A stretch of 64,000 bases of DNA, taken from positions 1,426,001 to 1,490,000 of the forward strand of contig WION01000001.1 in the NCBI GenBank assembly GCA_015039365.1, written 5' to 3'. Below, one piece after another: positions 41,701 through 52,941 of the stretch. The notes beneath the pieces are model-generated. The model searched no databases and was not told the DNA's origin. It was given only the letters and a program-made list of their open reading frames with translations. Origin of the DNA: Amanita rubescens. Its lineage: Eukaryota; Basidiomycota; Agaricomycetes; Agaricales; Amanitaceae. Made by a program: the position numbers and the translations under genes. Position 1 is the stretch's first letter, and every line of letters starts with the position of its first letter.

Positions 41701-42810
41701 TCCTTTGCTTGATGCCATACTTGGCGATTATCATCGCAATGTCCCCTCAGCTAGGGATGCTGAAGTACTCAACGTAATGGCCACTATAATCAGCCGACTC
41801 GGGGTCCGTATTAATTTACTCATCCCACAGCGATACTTATTCCACTCTAGCCACTTTTGACTCCTCAAGTTCCGGCTATCTTGGATGCCGTCTTCGAGCC
41901 AACTTTGAACATGATCAATCAAGATTTCGCAGAATACCCTGAACACCGTGTTGGATTCTTTAAGCTGTTACGTGCCATCAACTTGAATTGCTTCCCTGGT
42001 GAGCGATCTGGCTTTAACTTTTTTTCCGCATATAAACTTGGGAGCAGCTCTCCTTGGCATCCCACCAAACCAATTCAAGCTCTTTATGGACAGCATTATA
42101 TGGGCGATCAAACACACTATGCGGGATATTGCAGAGACAGGTCTAAACCGTAAGTAGCTTCAGCCAATTCAGGTATTCCTACTAATCGTTTTTTGTGGGA
42201 AGTGTGTTTGGAAGTTATCAATAACTTTGCCAGCGCAACGGAAATGGCCGTTAGCAATGCGTTCTTCCAACAATATTTCCTTAGCATCGTACAAGACATA
42301 TTCTTTGTGCTTACAGATGCTGATCACAAGAGCGGCTTTAAGCTTCAGAGCGCTCTACTTGCACGACTGTTCCAACTGGTCGAAGCAAATCATATTCAGG
42401 CACCCTTGTACGACCCAAGTCAAGTTCCCGAGCCAAATATGACCAACAGCATCTTCTTGCGCGAGTTCTGCGCCAATCTGCTTAAGACTGCTTTCCCCCA
42501 TGTTCAACCGTACGTATTCCCTGCAGGTACTCGTGACGATTATTTACGCGCCGATAGTTCTCAAGTTATAGCGTTTGTTAATGCCCTAGGAGAATACCAT
42601 AACGATATCAACCGCTTCAAGTTGGCTTTACGCGATTTCTTGATCCAATTGAAAGAGTTCTCTAGTGGGGATAACGCGGAACTGTTCCTCGAAGAGAAAG
42701 AAGCTGAGAATCAAAAGAAGGCCGAAGAGGAAAGGCAAGCTGCCATGCGTATCCCAGGCATGCTGAAGCCGGATCAACTTGAGGATAAAGACGATGAAAT
42801 TTTGATTTAA
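38731..42810 (+). CDS. CRM1: Exportin-1 (CRM1)
   Basis: CRM1 exports proteins with leucine-rich export signals with Ran-GTP. Two codons form the first exon (ATG GAG, 38731-38736); introns then lie at 38737-38784, 38869-38924, 39027-39083, 39156-39226, 39334-39388, 39740-39790, 40349-40398, 40637-40688, 40899-40945, 41098-41148, 41254-41307, 41522-41573, 41804-41850, 41999-42047 and 42150-42202. Conserved stretches: [112 protein letters not shown] and [20 protein letters not shown]. It has the usual ~1,070 residues. The acceptor at 39083 lies 13 bases beyond an earlier TAG, but only this one keeps phase. Confidence 0.97.
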
Positions 42811-43124
42811 AGAGGCGAGGGCTGAGCTTAATGCCACGCCCCGACGATATCTGATTCTGCATTATGTAGGGGCTTTCAAACTAGGAACTCCCCGGTATCT
42901 GGTCTACAATGCATGGCCCTTGTGTACTTCGTTGAATGATTCTTTATCACCACTCTCTGCTCTCGAAATCCCAACATCTAATGTAACAATAGCATTAAAC
43001 AATAATGTAGAGTGTATGTTTGGCCCTGTCGTCAGAAGCATATATTTTTATTCTGGATCGGACAAGCCGACATTGATTGACTATCACCAGTTCCAAAATC
43101 CGGTAGCGCTCTCGGATTGTCGTC

Positions 43125-43824
43125 ATGTTCAAAAAGCAAGTATTTAACATTCGTCCTAGACGCAATATCCTCATGTGATTGGCCAGATTCTCTTCGACTG
43201 GCGACGTATCTGGACAAACGATAGTGAAGAGCTCCACTCAGAGATCTATACGATCAGCAATTCTGTCTCAATGGAAGGTAGAACCTGAGACCCTCGAAAC
43301 TTTCTGGCCGAAGAAAGAGACGTTGACGCATGTCAAATGGTCTGTCAGTTCCAGATCGTCTGATATGAAGCTGAATTCATCTGCAGTCGGGAGCACCTGT
43401 CGATTTATACAGTCAACGGCGAACCAATTCTCTTCCAACAATTTGATGGTCCATTTTATCCTACTTTACGTGTACTGCATAAATGTATGCTACATTGTTT
43501 GCTCCGTTACCGAAGCTTATCTATTCCTTAGATCCATACATACTACCCGCAGTGAAGGTCGATCGTGGTGCCATCCGTTTTCTGCTTGCAGGTGCAAACA
43601 TGATGTGCCCCGGATTAACATCGGCAGGTGGATACTTGCCACCTGACGATACCCCACTAGAAGCTGGAACACCAGTTGCCATCTTCGCTGAGGGTAAGGA
43701 ACACGCGGCAGGAATTGGAATTACGAAGTTATCAACGATCGAAATGAGGCAGGTTAACAAGGGGATAGGGGTAGAAACAATCACATACTTAGGAGACGAT
43801 CTATGGGCAATTCGGAAGTTCTGA
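43125..43824 (+). CDS. TMA20: MCT-1 / Tma20 translation factor (PUA domain)
   Basis: Tma20/MCT-1 with Tma22/DENR acts in ribosome recycling and reinitiation. Exon 1 is only 11 coding bases (43125-43135). The first intron, 43136-43186, has a GC donor (AA/GCAAGT); with it the protein starts [20 protein letters not shown], the family N-terminus. A GT donor four bases later would break the frame. Further introns: 43340-43386 and 43485-43531. Motifs: [39 protein letters not shown], the PUA core ([30 protein letters not shown]). About 185 aa, as usual. Confidence 0.93.
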
Positions 43825-43950
43825 ATTGCCCTCATGCGCCAATAATCGTTACATTATCAATGAGTTGGGTTGTCCGAGATCGACGGCGGAATTGTTTGCT
43901 GTTGCTTGATTTAGGGCGGGGTACACGTTGCGTGAGCGGATTGTATACTC

Positions 43951-44947
43951 ATGACAAAAAACATATCTTTTCCATATACCGACTTCATTCCCGTCCGATC
44001 GAAAAGGAGAACAGGGAACAGGGGGAAATTGGAAGGGGTATCACCAATTGTATTGCTACAAGGCCTAAGGGATGAACTCGAGGCAGATAAGTGGTTTGCA
44101 CAATGTAAACGTCCGTGGTACAGATTTCTTACCATTCTCTTGTCACATCATTGCGTACTCATGGGTGATATGCGTGAATATAGAGATCATTGACGAGTCA
44201 CTTCGTCATCTCAAGATGGAGTTTACCGGAGTGATATGCCTGGGCCTCGGAAGCCCGTCCTCGTCACACAATGCCCGTGTACAACTCGCATTCCTGCTTG
44301 AGATCTGTGATCATCTATTGATTGTATGTGCGTGACTCGAACGGGTGCTTTGAAACTAACCACTCGTGTTCGACAGGAGCGGCACAGAATATCCATTTAT
44401 GATCCTATCTTCTCGGAGCAGGATCTATCGCTGTTGCATGGCCTTGAGTTAACCGTGCTGTCTACTAATGAGGTGGGTCAATTTCAAGTACCTCGGCGCC
44501 TTGTCATTCAGTCTTTTCCAGAATGGCCTATACCCCGTAGATGCGCCCACCATTGTTTACATGCCTCACTGTGACATGGAGCTGTACGAAAATCTACTCA
44601 GGGCCAATTGGAAACCGCATATAGACGCTTTAAAGTTGTTGTTTATAGCCAACCAACTGTCGGATTACATAGACAAGTGAGTGCCTCTAATCGATCTGAG
44701 GGTTCCTGGCGGACTTAGCTATAATAGCAATCCATTGCAAGTGTTGAAGGATAAAGCCCCTTATTTAGTCGATGTAGGTGCGTGGAATGGGTGTCGCCCC
44801 ACTTATCTCTATAATCACAATATCCACGCAGTCCCTCTGTTACAAGATTGTGCTCTGCCCGTGTCTAAGACTTGGCCCACCGCATTCAACAACATAGCAG
44901 TGCAATTTATACCCACAAAATACCCTCAAGTTGTAATAAGTACATGA
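43951..44947 (+). CDS. SRR1-domain protein
   Basis: Member of the SRR1 family (plant SRR1, yeast Ber1), implicated in clock output, haem-linked regulation and microtubule stability; the molecular activity is unknown. Start at 43951 (MTKNISFPYTDFIPVRSKRR), then DELEADKWFAQC. After an intron whose exact ends near 44,109-44,205 are uncertain comes the core ESLRHLKMEFTGVICLGLGS, which matches the SRR1 signature. RISIYDPIFSEQDLSLLHGL, DAPTIVYMPHCDMELYENLL, LLFIANQLSDYID and a C-terminal TAFNNIAVQFIPTKYP follow. The product is about 245 aa. It starts 126 bases after TMA20. Confidence 0.85.
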
Positions 44948-45103
44948 ATAGAACGCTTTATACCGCTCTATCTAACGAGACCGATGTGAAATGGATGGGC
45001 AGCATAGTAGCAATATTACATACAAGAACTCGACCTAAACGAAGGCCAGGAGGTCAAGAGGTGAGACAGCGAAAAAGGAAATTCTATTAACAGGAAAACG
45101 CGG

Positions 45104-45955
45104 TTAATACTCTCGATAAGTATTATATGAATTGTGATAAGAGAAAGGTAAGGGATCAGCCTCAAAAAGGAAGAGGTCATGCTTGTTGGGATACGATGTG
45201 CTACGTGCCTTCGGTGGAGAACGCGATTCCGATAAGGTCAACGAGGCACTGGACCTTCCGAACGATGGAGTAGAAGGTGTATCAGATTCATCATCTGAAG
45301 TATCCTCTATTGTATCCGGCATGGCATAGTCTGGCACATAATCCAGATCATGATAAGGCAGGTGGTCTTCATATAGCGCTGGAAGAGGTGAGAGGGGAGG
45401 CGTTACGTCCGGGTAAGAGCGAAGAAGAGACGACTGATACTGTGGATAAGAAAAGTGGTATGGTACAGCGGCAAGATCTGCGGCATAGAAAGAGACTTGA
45501 TTGTGCAAGTCATCGGAGGACGCCATGGGGGAACTGAGTGGACTGAGTGGACCGTCGTCGTCGTCGTCCTCTTCAGCGGGTGTTGCAGACGAAATAACAT
45601 AAGGTGCACCAAGATCTTCTTCTTCGTCTTCATCCACAAGGGCTTTTAGCAAAGTATCAAGCCACTGTGCTTCAGAACCACCCGACCGTGAAGTCGACAC
45701 CAATTTTCCCGCGTCCGGGAACAAGAAAGAATTGTCGTCTTCCGGACTGGCTTCGATTGCATCATCACTGTGGTCATAATTGTCGGTCGAGTTAATTTCG
45801 CTGATATTGATTGGCGCAGCATTTATTGGGGCCGAAGAGTGGATAGAGTTTTTGAGGAGCACCCAACGATGCAGACTGCATCTGTCCTTGCTAACGCTGG
45901 ACGTATGCAATTTGCTACGTGCTATGTGGGACAAGCTCAATGGATCCGACGACAT
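45104..45955 (-). CDS. Acidic, disordered protein of unknown function
   Basis: A single-exon frame of 283 aa from the ATG at 45955. Rich in Ser, Pro, Asp and Glu, with an acidic run (EEEDLG...EEDDDDDGP), LSPLSSPMASSDDLHNQ, and a Tyr/His/Pro-rich part (PALYEDHLPYHDLDYVPDY). It ends in an aromatic-rich tail. No domain, signal peptide or membrane segment. Possible SP phosphorylation sites and a small hydrophobic motif (AQWLDTLLKALVDED) could be an interaction helix. I do not recognise it; the length and codon use support a real gene. Confidence 0.6.
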   Translation of the reverse strand: MSSDPLSLSHIARSKLHTSSVSKDRCSLHRWVLLKNSIHSSAPINAAPINISEINSTDNYDHSDDAIEASPEDDNSFLFPDAGKLVSTSRSGGSEAQWLDTLLKALVDEDEEEDLGAPYVISSATPAEEDDDDDGPLSPLSSPMASSDDLHNQVSFYAADLAAVPYHFSYPQYQSSLLRSYPDVTPPLSPLPALYEDHLPYHDLDYVPDYAMPDTIEDTSDDESDTPSTPSFGRSSASLTLSESRSPPKARSTSYPNKHDLFLFEADPLPFSYHNSYNTYREY

Positions 45956-46414
45956 AGGAGCTGGTTAGGAGAATGTATGCTGAGTTTATAGGGAAGTATA
46001 TTTTGAGCCTTGGATGGAGAGTTAGCTGGAATTACGGAAGACTGGGAAATGGCATACAGGAAGATACGCGATAACGGGAAACAGTTAGTGTAAATGTATG
46101 CGGTCGACGATTTCAGGTTCAAAGAGAAGAGAGCCGTTCTTTGAGGTACGAACGAGTTTGTTAACCATTCTTGGTTGGGAATAAGCCGCTTAACGGGCAA
46201 GCAATGGACAGAGGGACGAAACAGGGTGATTAAATGGACATTGTCGACAAGGTTCAGAATAGGGAACGGGGAAAAGACAAGTTGAGATGGCGAGTTTATA
46301 TGCGTGCCATGTGTCAACTGAGTCAACAACAACCAAACTGGTTCATCAGTTCGTCCCTGTGGTTCGCCGTTATGCAAGTCATTCTACATAATGATGCAAT
46401 CCACCCTGCCCGCT
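45956..46414. other. Intergenic region between the unknown gene and CDC27
   Basis: About 460 bases serve as promoter of the gene at 45104-45955 and 3' flank of CDC27. I see no further gene or RNA. Confidence 0.5.
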
Positions 46415-49197
46415 TCATCCTTCGTCCATTCTTTCGTCACCCTCCTTCACAGTCGCCAGCAGTTTCTTAATCTTGTTCAGGCTCTTTGGCGATATGTCGC
46501 GTGCCACCGCAAGCATCTGTGCCGATTTGACTTCATCTCCTAGTTGCCGATAAACCTTCGCCAACTGGAATATCACATTCGACTCTTCTGGTGATGTACT
46601 TCTCAGGTATTCAAGGTCCTTGATCGCCGGCTAATTGGTCATCCCATATTAGCTCATTTTGGCATCAGCTCGCAGCAAATTCACCTCAAATTGCTTCATT
46701 GAAACAAGAATTTTAGCTCTTCGATAACGGACCAATGCATTCTCCGGAGATAGGCGGACCGCTTTGTTGAACAGTTTCAGTGCTCCTTCTTTATCCCCAC
46801 GTCGTTCGACAGCCTGGATTGGTTATTCGGATCCGTAAATTGCTCCGTTTGATTCGCCACTCACCATACCCACGCATCCCCAAAGTACGGCATTGTTTGG
46901 ATGTATCTCTGCAGCCTTGCGGTAATGATACTCCGCTAATCGTATCTTGCTCATCCTTAGATAGCATGTTCCCAAACCGTACCTGAACGAAGGGTCAGAT
47001 GTCTGGCTTATCTGGCTGAGAACGCGAGCATACCACGCATTGTAATGCCTGGGATCGACACGTAACGCAGATTGAAAAAATGTTACTGCTTTATCGAGAT
47101 CATCGTCTATCGACTCATGACCACTTAGTGTATAAGCGTAAGCGCACGACGGGTCGAGTTGTGCAGCACGGCGAAAGCATGTCAGAGCCTGAGTTCGCTC
47201 CTTTTGCAGAGAAAATAGATTGCCAACTGCAATCCAAGCTTGAGGGGACCTCGGATCGATATTCATTAATTCTTGGGCCAAGAATGAAAGTTCGACGTTC
47301 TGTTGAAGGTGCCATAATAGCGTGGAATATATTTCCATGTCCCAAAGCCTATAAGGCTCGAACTTGCGAACGGCCTTAAATGCTCGTTCGGCCTAAAATG
47401 GAGCTTCAGCACTTTCAGGGGTATCAGGGTGACACGGAAACCCACAGCTGTATAGTCCAGCTTCTCGTAATGTGCTCTGCCAACCATCCCTAGCACCCAC
47501 GGTGACTTTTGATGGGCATGAGGCAGTTGCTCAAGTTCCGATAAGCATTTTTGGCAATCATACACTGTCAATGCCTTCGTAGCACTTGCAAATCTTCGTA
47601 TAAGGTTATAAAGATAGTACTCTGCCATCTCAGAGTCATATTCCTGTTGCGCCTCGTTTTCATGAGCGGCGGTCGAAGCATTTGGTGAAGTTGGATTCTC
47701 AGATGCTGGCGATTGTGTTACAGATGGGGAAGAGGTCGCGACGTCGCCTTGCGCGGACGCATCCTCTTCAGCTTCGGAGTCCGCGGGACGGTTCCGCAGG
47801 GGTTGCGTAGCTAATCGACGCCGTTCTCTTACGATTGTCGGATGCTTCGGGTGATAAGATTTACATAATAGCAGGTTGTATTAGATGATTTCGATAATGC
47901 TGTTGAATTCATCCTTACCTTTAATATATGGGACTGCTTAGTCGTGGCACCTCCAAGGAGCCGTGTACTACGCCGTGTTGCTAAATTAATTGCTGAAGTT
48001 GGCGCATTGCTCTTACCGACACCAGCAGTTGATCTGACTGTCGTCACAGGCTGAGAACGACGACCGGATGATGAGAAAATGTTAGCAAAAATTAGGGCCG
48101 GGCGTGCGCGTGCCTTTTTCGATGAGTCGTCATCCGGCACTTTCGTGCTCTTCGCCTTAGCTGCTTCTGCATGTCTCGCTGTTGATCGCAGCCTTTTTGG
48201 AAGCGGGCCTGCTTCATCAGCTGACGACAGTGGACGGGACGGCTGTATTTGGGATGCTATAGAGTGGGCCTGCTTCTGCCGAGGTCGATGGAAAGTCTCA
48301 GGGGCGGTAATAACGTCGGCCGGCCTAAACGATGCATATTAGGGTAGAAGCCTAAGGCAGACAATAAACACGTACAAGGGCTCCCGAGCCACCATGGTCG
48401 TTCCTATGCGTTGAACCTGGGGAGCAGTAGGGTTTCGGATGACATTGTTTCCGTTGTCAGGAGTACATAGTCCCGCAACAGAGGGACCTATCAATGACTT
48501 GGTTTGAGGGCCATCCGTAGTCCCTCTTTTCACCGGAGCGGGTCTTGGAGGAAATATTTCGTCAATATCGACCACAGAGCCTGGAATGATATCAGAAAAG
48601 AAAAGAAAAGAAAATCTTTGATTTACCAGTGGCACACAGGCCCTCGAACGCCTCCCATAGATATGGATTAAGGGCAAGCGCTTGACGGAAGTTGAGCATT
48701 GCTTGTTCGGGGACATTGCCCTTCAGTGCCATGGTTCCGGAGCGACATTGTAGTGCAGCTTCGTCTGGAAAAGGATTTGCGCTTCGTTGGCCTAGAGAGC
48801 CTACGCAAATTGAAGTTAGCTGGAGGTAGCAGCCAAAATACAACAACGCACCGGACGGCACATAATCTTTCCTCTTCATTACTTCTTCTAGCGCTTCGCG
48901 CGCTTGTTGATGGCGGCCGAGAGCGGAGCAACATTTGGCTTTTATCTCGAGACAGCCTATACATTGAACGTCTGGCGCGACATTCACAAGGCATAGCGCG
49001 GAATACGTTTGACTTTCGCGAAAGAGCGCCATTGCATACAAATGACGCGCGTCGTGGTTACGTTGATCCATGGCGAAATATCTTTCAGCATGGAAAACTG
49101 CAGTCTTTGTCAAATCTGAGTCCAGACATGACCAAACGAGATGTTGAAAACGCTGGCAAAGATGTGGCAGAAACGATGGATGTGCTTCTTGCTGCAT
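46415..49197 (-). CDS. CDC27: APC/C subunit Cdc27 / APC3
   Basis: TPR scaffold of the anaphase-promoting complex that binds Cdc20/Cdh1. The start at 49197 gives MQQEAHPSFLPHLCQRFQHL. N-terminal TPRs: AERYFAMDQRNHDARHLYAM, CCSALGRHQQAREALEEVM, AMLNFRQALALNPYLWEAFE. A Ser/Pro- and Arg-rich linker of several hundred residues (DEIFPPRPAPVKRGT, STRLLGG) separates them from the C-terminal TPR array: RKFEPYRLWDMEIYSTLLWH, MNIDPRSPQAWIAVGNLFSL, CFRRAAQLDPSCAYAYTLSG, RVDPRHYNAWYGLGTCYLRM, KAAEIHPNNAVLWGCVGM. It ends in EGDERMDEG. Several introns (for example near 47,400, 47,880, 48,340 and 46,820) are present but not all fixed. About 770 aa. Confidence 0.9.
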
Positions 49198-49352
49198 CGC
49201 TGCAGCTACAAAAAAGGCCTAGAGTTGCTCGACAAGTAAAGTTACGCGAAAGAGGTTCAACACTGGTGTGAAGTCTCGCCGCCCGTTCAGAAACCATTGT
49301 GCTGTCCCCACCTCACGTGACCACGTTTACTACGACTACTCAGATCGACTAC

Positions 49353-51389
49353 CTAGTGTCCATGCCCATGCCCATCTCCTTCATTTTTTTGCTCTGTGGT
49401 TACTATAAGTTATGTCACTGTGATATTCGTTCTTTTTGCCTTACCTGGAACGCACTGAATCGCATCATCAATTCGTAACAGAGCAACAGCCGCCTCATAT
49501 GCAGACTTCAAACTCTTCACCTTGCTCATTGTGGGCTCCAACACCCCAGCATGAACATTATCACGGACATAGCCACCTAGAAGGTCTAGTCCGTACCGCG
49601 AATATGCCTTTTTAGGGTCTCCCGGTGGTGCATTTTGTGCCGCGGTGTGATAAGCGCGCAATTTAGCCACCAGTTCTGTTGAATCTTTGGCAGCGTTGAT
49701 GGCAAGTGTTTTAGGAATGGAAAGTAAGGCGCTCGCGAATTCAGCAATAGCCAATTGTTCTCTCGAACCCTGCATTTTCGTCAGCAACGTGATGAGGTTA
49801 AACAAGAGACTGGTACCAGGGTAGTGGCAAAATTTTCAAGATATATATTCAGCGCAGCCTCCACAGCACCACCTCCAGGGACTACTGAACCGCTTTCGAG
49901 CGTTCTTTTAATGACACTTAATGTGTCATGGAGCGCCCTTTCCATCTCGTCTAACATATAATCGTTTGCGCCCCTCAGAATGATTGATGCCGAGCTGACC
50001 ACCTTGGTGCCTTTGATTAAAATGAGTTCATCGTCTGCAATTCTATCCTGGGCGACTTCTTCAGCAGTCCCTAGATAGCTCGGTTCAAATGTTTCCTCTC
50101 CCTCGAGATTTGCGAGACTTGAAACGAGCTGACCACCCGTTGCTTTGGCGATACGCCTAAGATCTTCCTTCTTGCAGCGACGCACAGCCATTGCACCGGC
50201 CTCGACGAACTCTTTCAGGCACAAGTCATCAATACCTTTCGTGGTTAAAACAACATTGGCACCAGCAGCCAGTATCTTGCGGATACGTTCCAATGTAATT
50301 TCGGCCTCTCTTTATCCTGTATATTAGCCGAAGAACTGTCACTTAAGTACAATCCAAACCGTTTTCGAATGTCCTCTAGCTGATCAGGATCGTCCACGAG
50401 GATTTGAACTCCAAGTTGCATTCGAGTTTTCTGTAAATTGATATCTAGACACGCTATCTTGGCATTGACAATACGTTTTTTCATCGCTAAGTCAAGGATT
50501 AAAATTCACCCTGAATCATCCAATCACAAATTACCTTGACTAGCAACAGTACAGTTCAAGGCATAACCTTGCACAAATAGCGATTCGCGTGCACTTTTTC
50601 CGTGTGCTTTTAATATGTTGACCGCTTTGACAGGATACTTGATATCGCCCCGCATGTTTATTGTCTTGACTGCCAGCATGGCGTCTACGGCCATGGGAGC
50701 GAAAAGGTCATCGTCGCTAATTGAAACGATCGTACTTTAGACGATCGATAGCTAGATAGTGGCCGACTCACTTCCCGATTATTTTACTGGCCATGGTCGT
50801 CTTGGCTACATTAATCAATGCATCTCTACCAAGAGCGTCCACTTTGATGCTCAATTGATCTTGCAGGAATTTTACTGCTTCCTTGCATGCTAATCTGTAG
50901 CCCGTGATAATTGTTGTTGGATGGATCTTTGCCTTAACAAGTTCATTGGCTCGACGCAGCAGCTCCGCGCCTATGATGACGACAGAGGTGGTACCATCTC
51001 CCACTTCCTTGTCTTGTTTCTGTGCAAGTTCAACGAAAATTTTGCCAGCAGGATGTTCCACTGATAATAGAGATAGGATTGTGGCACCGTCATTGGATAT
51101 CGTTACTTCCTAGTTGTTGCATTAATTGTATGAAGAGGGAACTGAACACGATCGTGACATATACTGACGCCGATATTGTCTACAAGCATCTTATCTAGCC
51201 CCATTGGACCCAAAGAACTTTTGACGATGTTTGCGATGGTCTGAGCAGCGATAACTGCACATAAATTGCACAGATGATAATGGGGCTCAATAAGTGATAG
51301 GTCCACGTACCATTTTGGTCCCTGATGTCTTGACCAGACACACGGTCACCGCCCAGAAAGGCCCCAGCCCGAGGATCGCGTTGAAACAT
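49353..51389 (-). CDS. CCT1: Chaperonin TRiC/CCT subunit alpha
   Basis: Subunit of the cytosolic chaperonin that folds actin, tubulin and WD40 proteins. The start at 51389 gives [20 protein letters not shown], the alpha-subunit N-terminus. ATPase motifs: [12 protein letters not shown] and [20 protein letters not shown] (GDGTT). Apical domain: [20 protein letters not shown] and [13 protein letters not shown]. Equatorial return: [20 protein letters not shown] and [21 protein letters not shown] last intron, 49403-49444, leads to a small final exon ending GDGHGHGH, like the family's His-rich tail; without it the frame would run on for a few unrelated residues. About 550 aa. Its start lies 76 bases from the REX4 stop, same strand. 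Confidence 0.95.
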
Positions 51390-51464
51390 GTAGGATGAGG
51401 GTAACAAGTATGTATCGACTCTACGGTACTTTCGAAACAAATAAGGCCAAATTCCAGAAACGCA

Positions 51465-52717
51465 TCAGCTGCCAAGTTCCGTCCACCATTGCCGACCTTT
51501 GGCATTCACCGAACCTTCGACCTTACTCGCCATGACACCAGATTTACTCAATCCAGAGGCTCCTTTTTGTCTGTTTAGCGTTTCATTACTTTCTTCTTGC
51601 CTACATTTCTTTCCCCGGATGGTAACCTTTGCAAGTCCCTTCTCCCAGTCATTACGGTGAAGGCGATAAACAGCCATTGTCGCTCTGGCGTCTGTTACCT
51701 ACATGAATATCGCATGCCATCAACAGACGGCTTGTTCACTGGGAGCGGGTACCTACGCTTGAATGCTCGCCGCTTTGAATAGTGAGTCCCAACTCTTGCT
51801 TAACGAGATTCCGCAATGCGACGTATTTACTTTTAACAAGCTTGAATTTTCCTGCAAGTAGTTGTGTGTCACGAAGATGGGTGCGTGGGTGGGACAGTAG
51901 CAGAGCCTACAGGTTTGGTTAATGAGATATTCAACGTTCAACAACGTCACACCTTTAGATCGTTATGAATAGCATGTCCAATCACAACCCTGTCTTTCAG
52001 AAGCTCAGCCACTCTCTTCTGCACCTCATCGAAAGGTCGAGCTAATTAACGTTTTAATGCAGCATGAGTGCCATGATAAACAACAGAGCAGACCTTTCAC
52101 CATGTCAACGTCGCGAATACCACTATATCTTGTCCTGTAGTCCGCTACCCTTTCACGTTGTTTTACATATTCGTCTAATTGAACCACGCCGTGGTAATTG
52201 ACGAGGCTAACCCGCGCGAGAGATGACTCAGATCCATCAATACCAACACCGACCATCTCACAATCAATGGCGAGGTATTTTCCCGGCCTGTAAGTGGGAT
52301 CTGGCTACCGTTTATTGTTTTCTGGAAACAGTCTTGACTCACTGCCGCTGCTCGAAGGTGTGTTGACACTTCCCCCAAACCATTTTACGCAACACATATA
52401 AGGAATCGTCCCCGTGAGACTTCGGCACATCTTCTGCATCGTCCTTTTCCGGCATTGAAACTAGGGAAGCCGTGTCGCTAGGAGTTCTCGGTGAAGATTT
52501 TAGGTCAGTCGACTCAGTATGCGAGAGTTTTCGACGCTTGCGTGGGGCTCCAGAATGCATATGTGAGCTAGCTGAAGGCGATCCGCGAAGAGACTACATA
52601 AAACTGTAAATCAGCGGAAACGATTAGTATGATCATTTCAACATGCCAGACCGATTTTTTTAGGGCATGCCAATTCGGAGAGGCATGCGACTCTTTTTTC
52701 TTTGTATTGACTTGCAT
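51465..52717 (-). CDS. REX4: RNA exonuclease 4 (DEDDh family)
   Basis: 3'-5' exonuclease acting in pre-rRNA ITS1 processing. The best start is the ATG at 52717 (MQVNTKKKESHASPNWHAL), which gives the short basic N-terminus and PNW box typical of the family. The exon junction near 52,600-52,650 then joins to SLRGSPSASSHMHSGAPRKR. Exonuclease motifs: YLAIDCEMVGVG (Exo I, D and E), LKDRVVIGHAIHNDLK (Exo II, D) and GEHSSVTDARATMAVYRLH (Exo III, H and D). The basic C-terminal tail ends WWTELGS. About 310 aa. Four introns are needed. A longer upstream frame exists but lacks a good start. Confidence 0.9.
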
Positions 52718-52941
52718 CTGGCGAAGGGCGATTCCTTGGTTACTGTAAGGCTCGGAGCTAGAAACATGAATATTCTGAATGCCAAATCCGGAGCCGTGGG
52801 ACAAATGATTACAGTCTATCTTTAGAAAGCCTACATCTTTCCGAAGAATAGCGCGAATGGGCAGAGCTGTATGTAGCTCATTCGTTCGCTGATATTGTCC
52901 TAACACTCACCACGTCGCCCATTTTCACCTTAAGAGGAAGT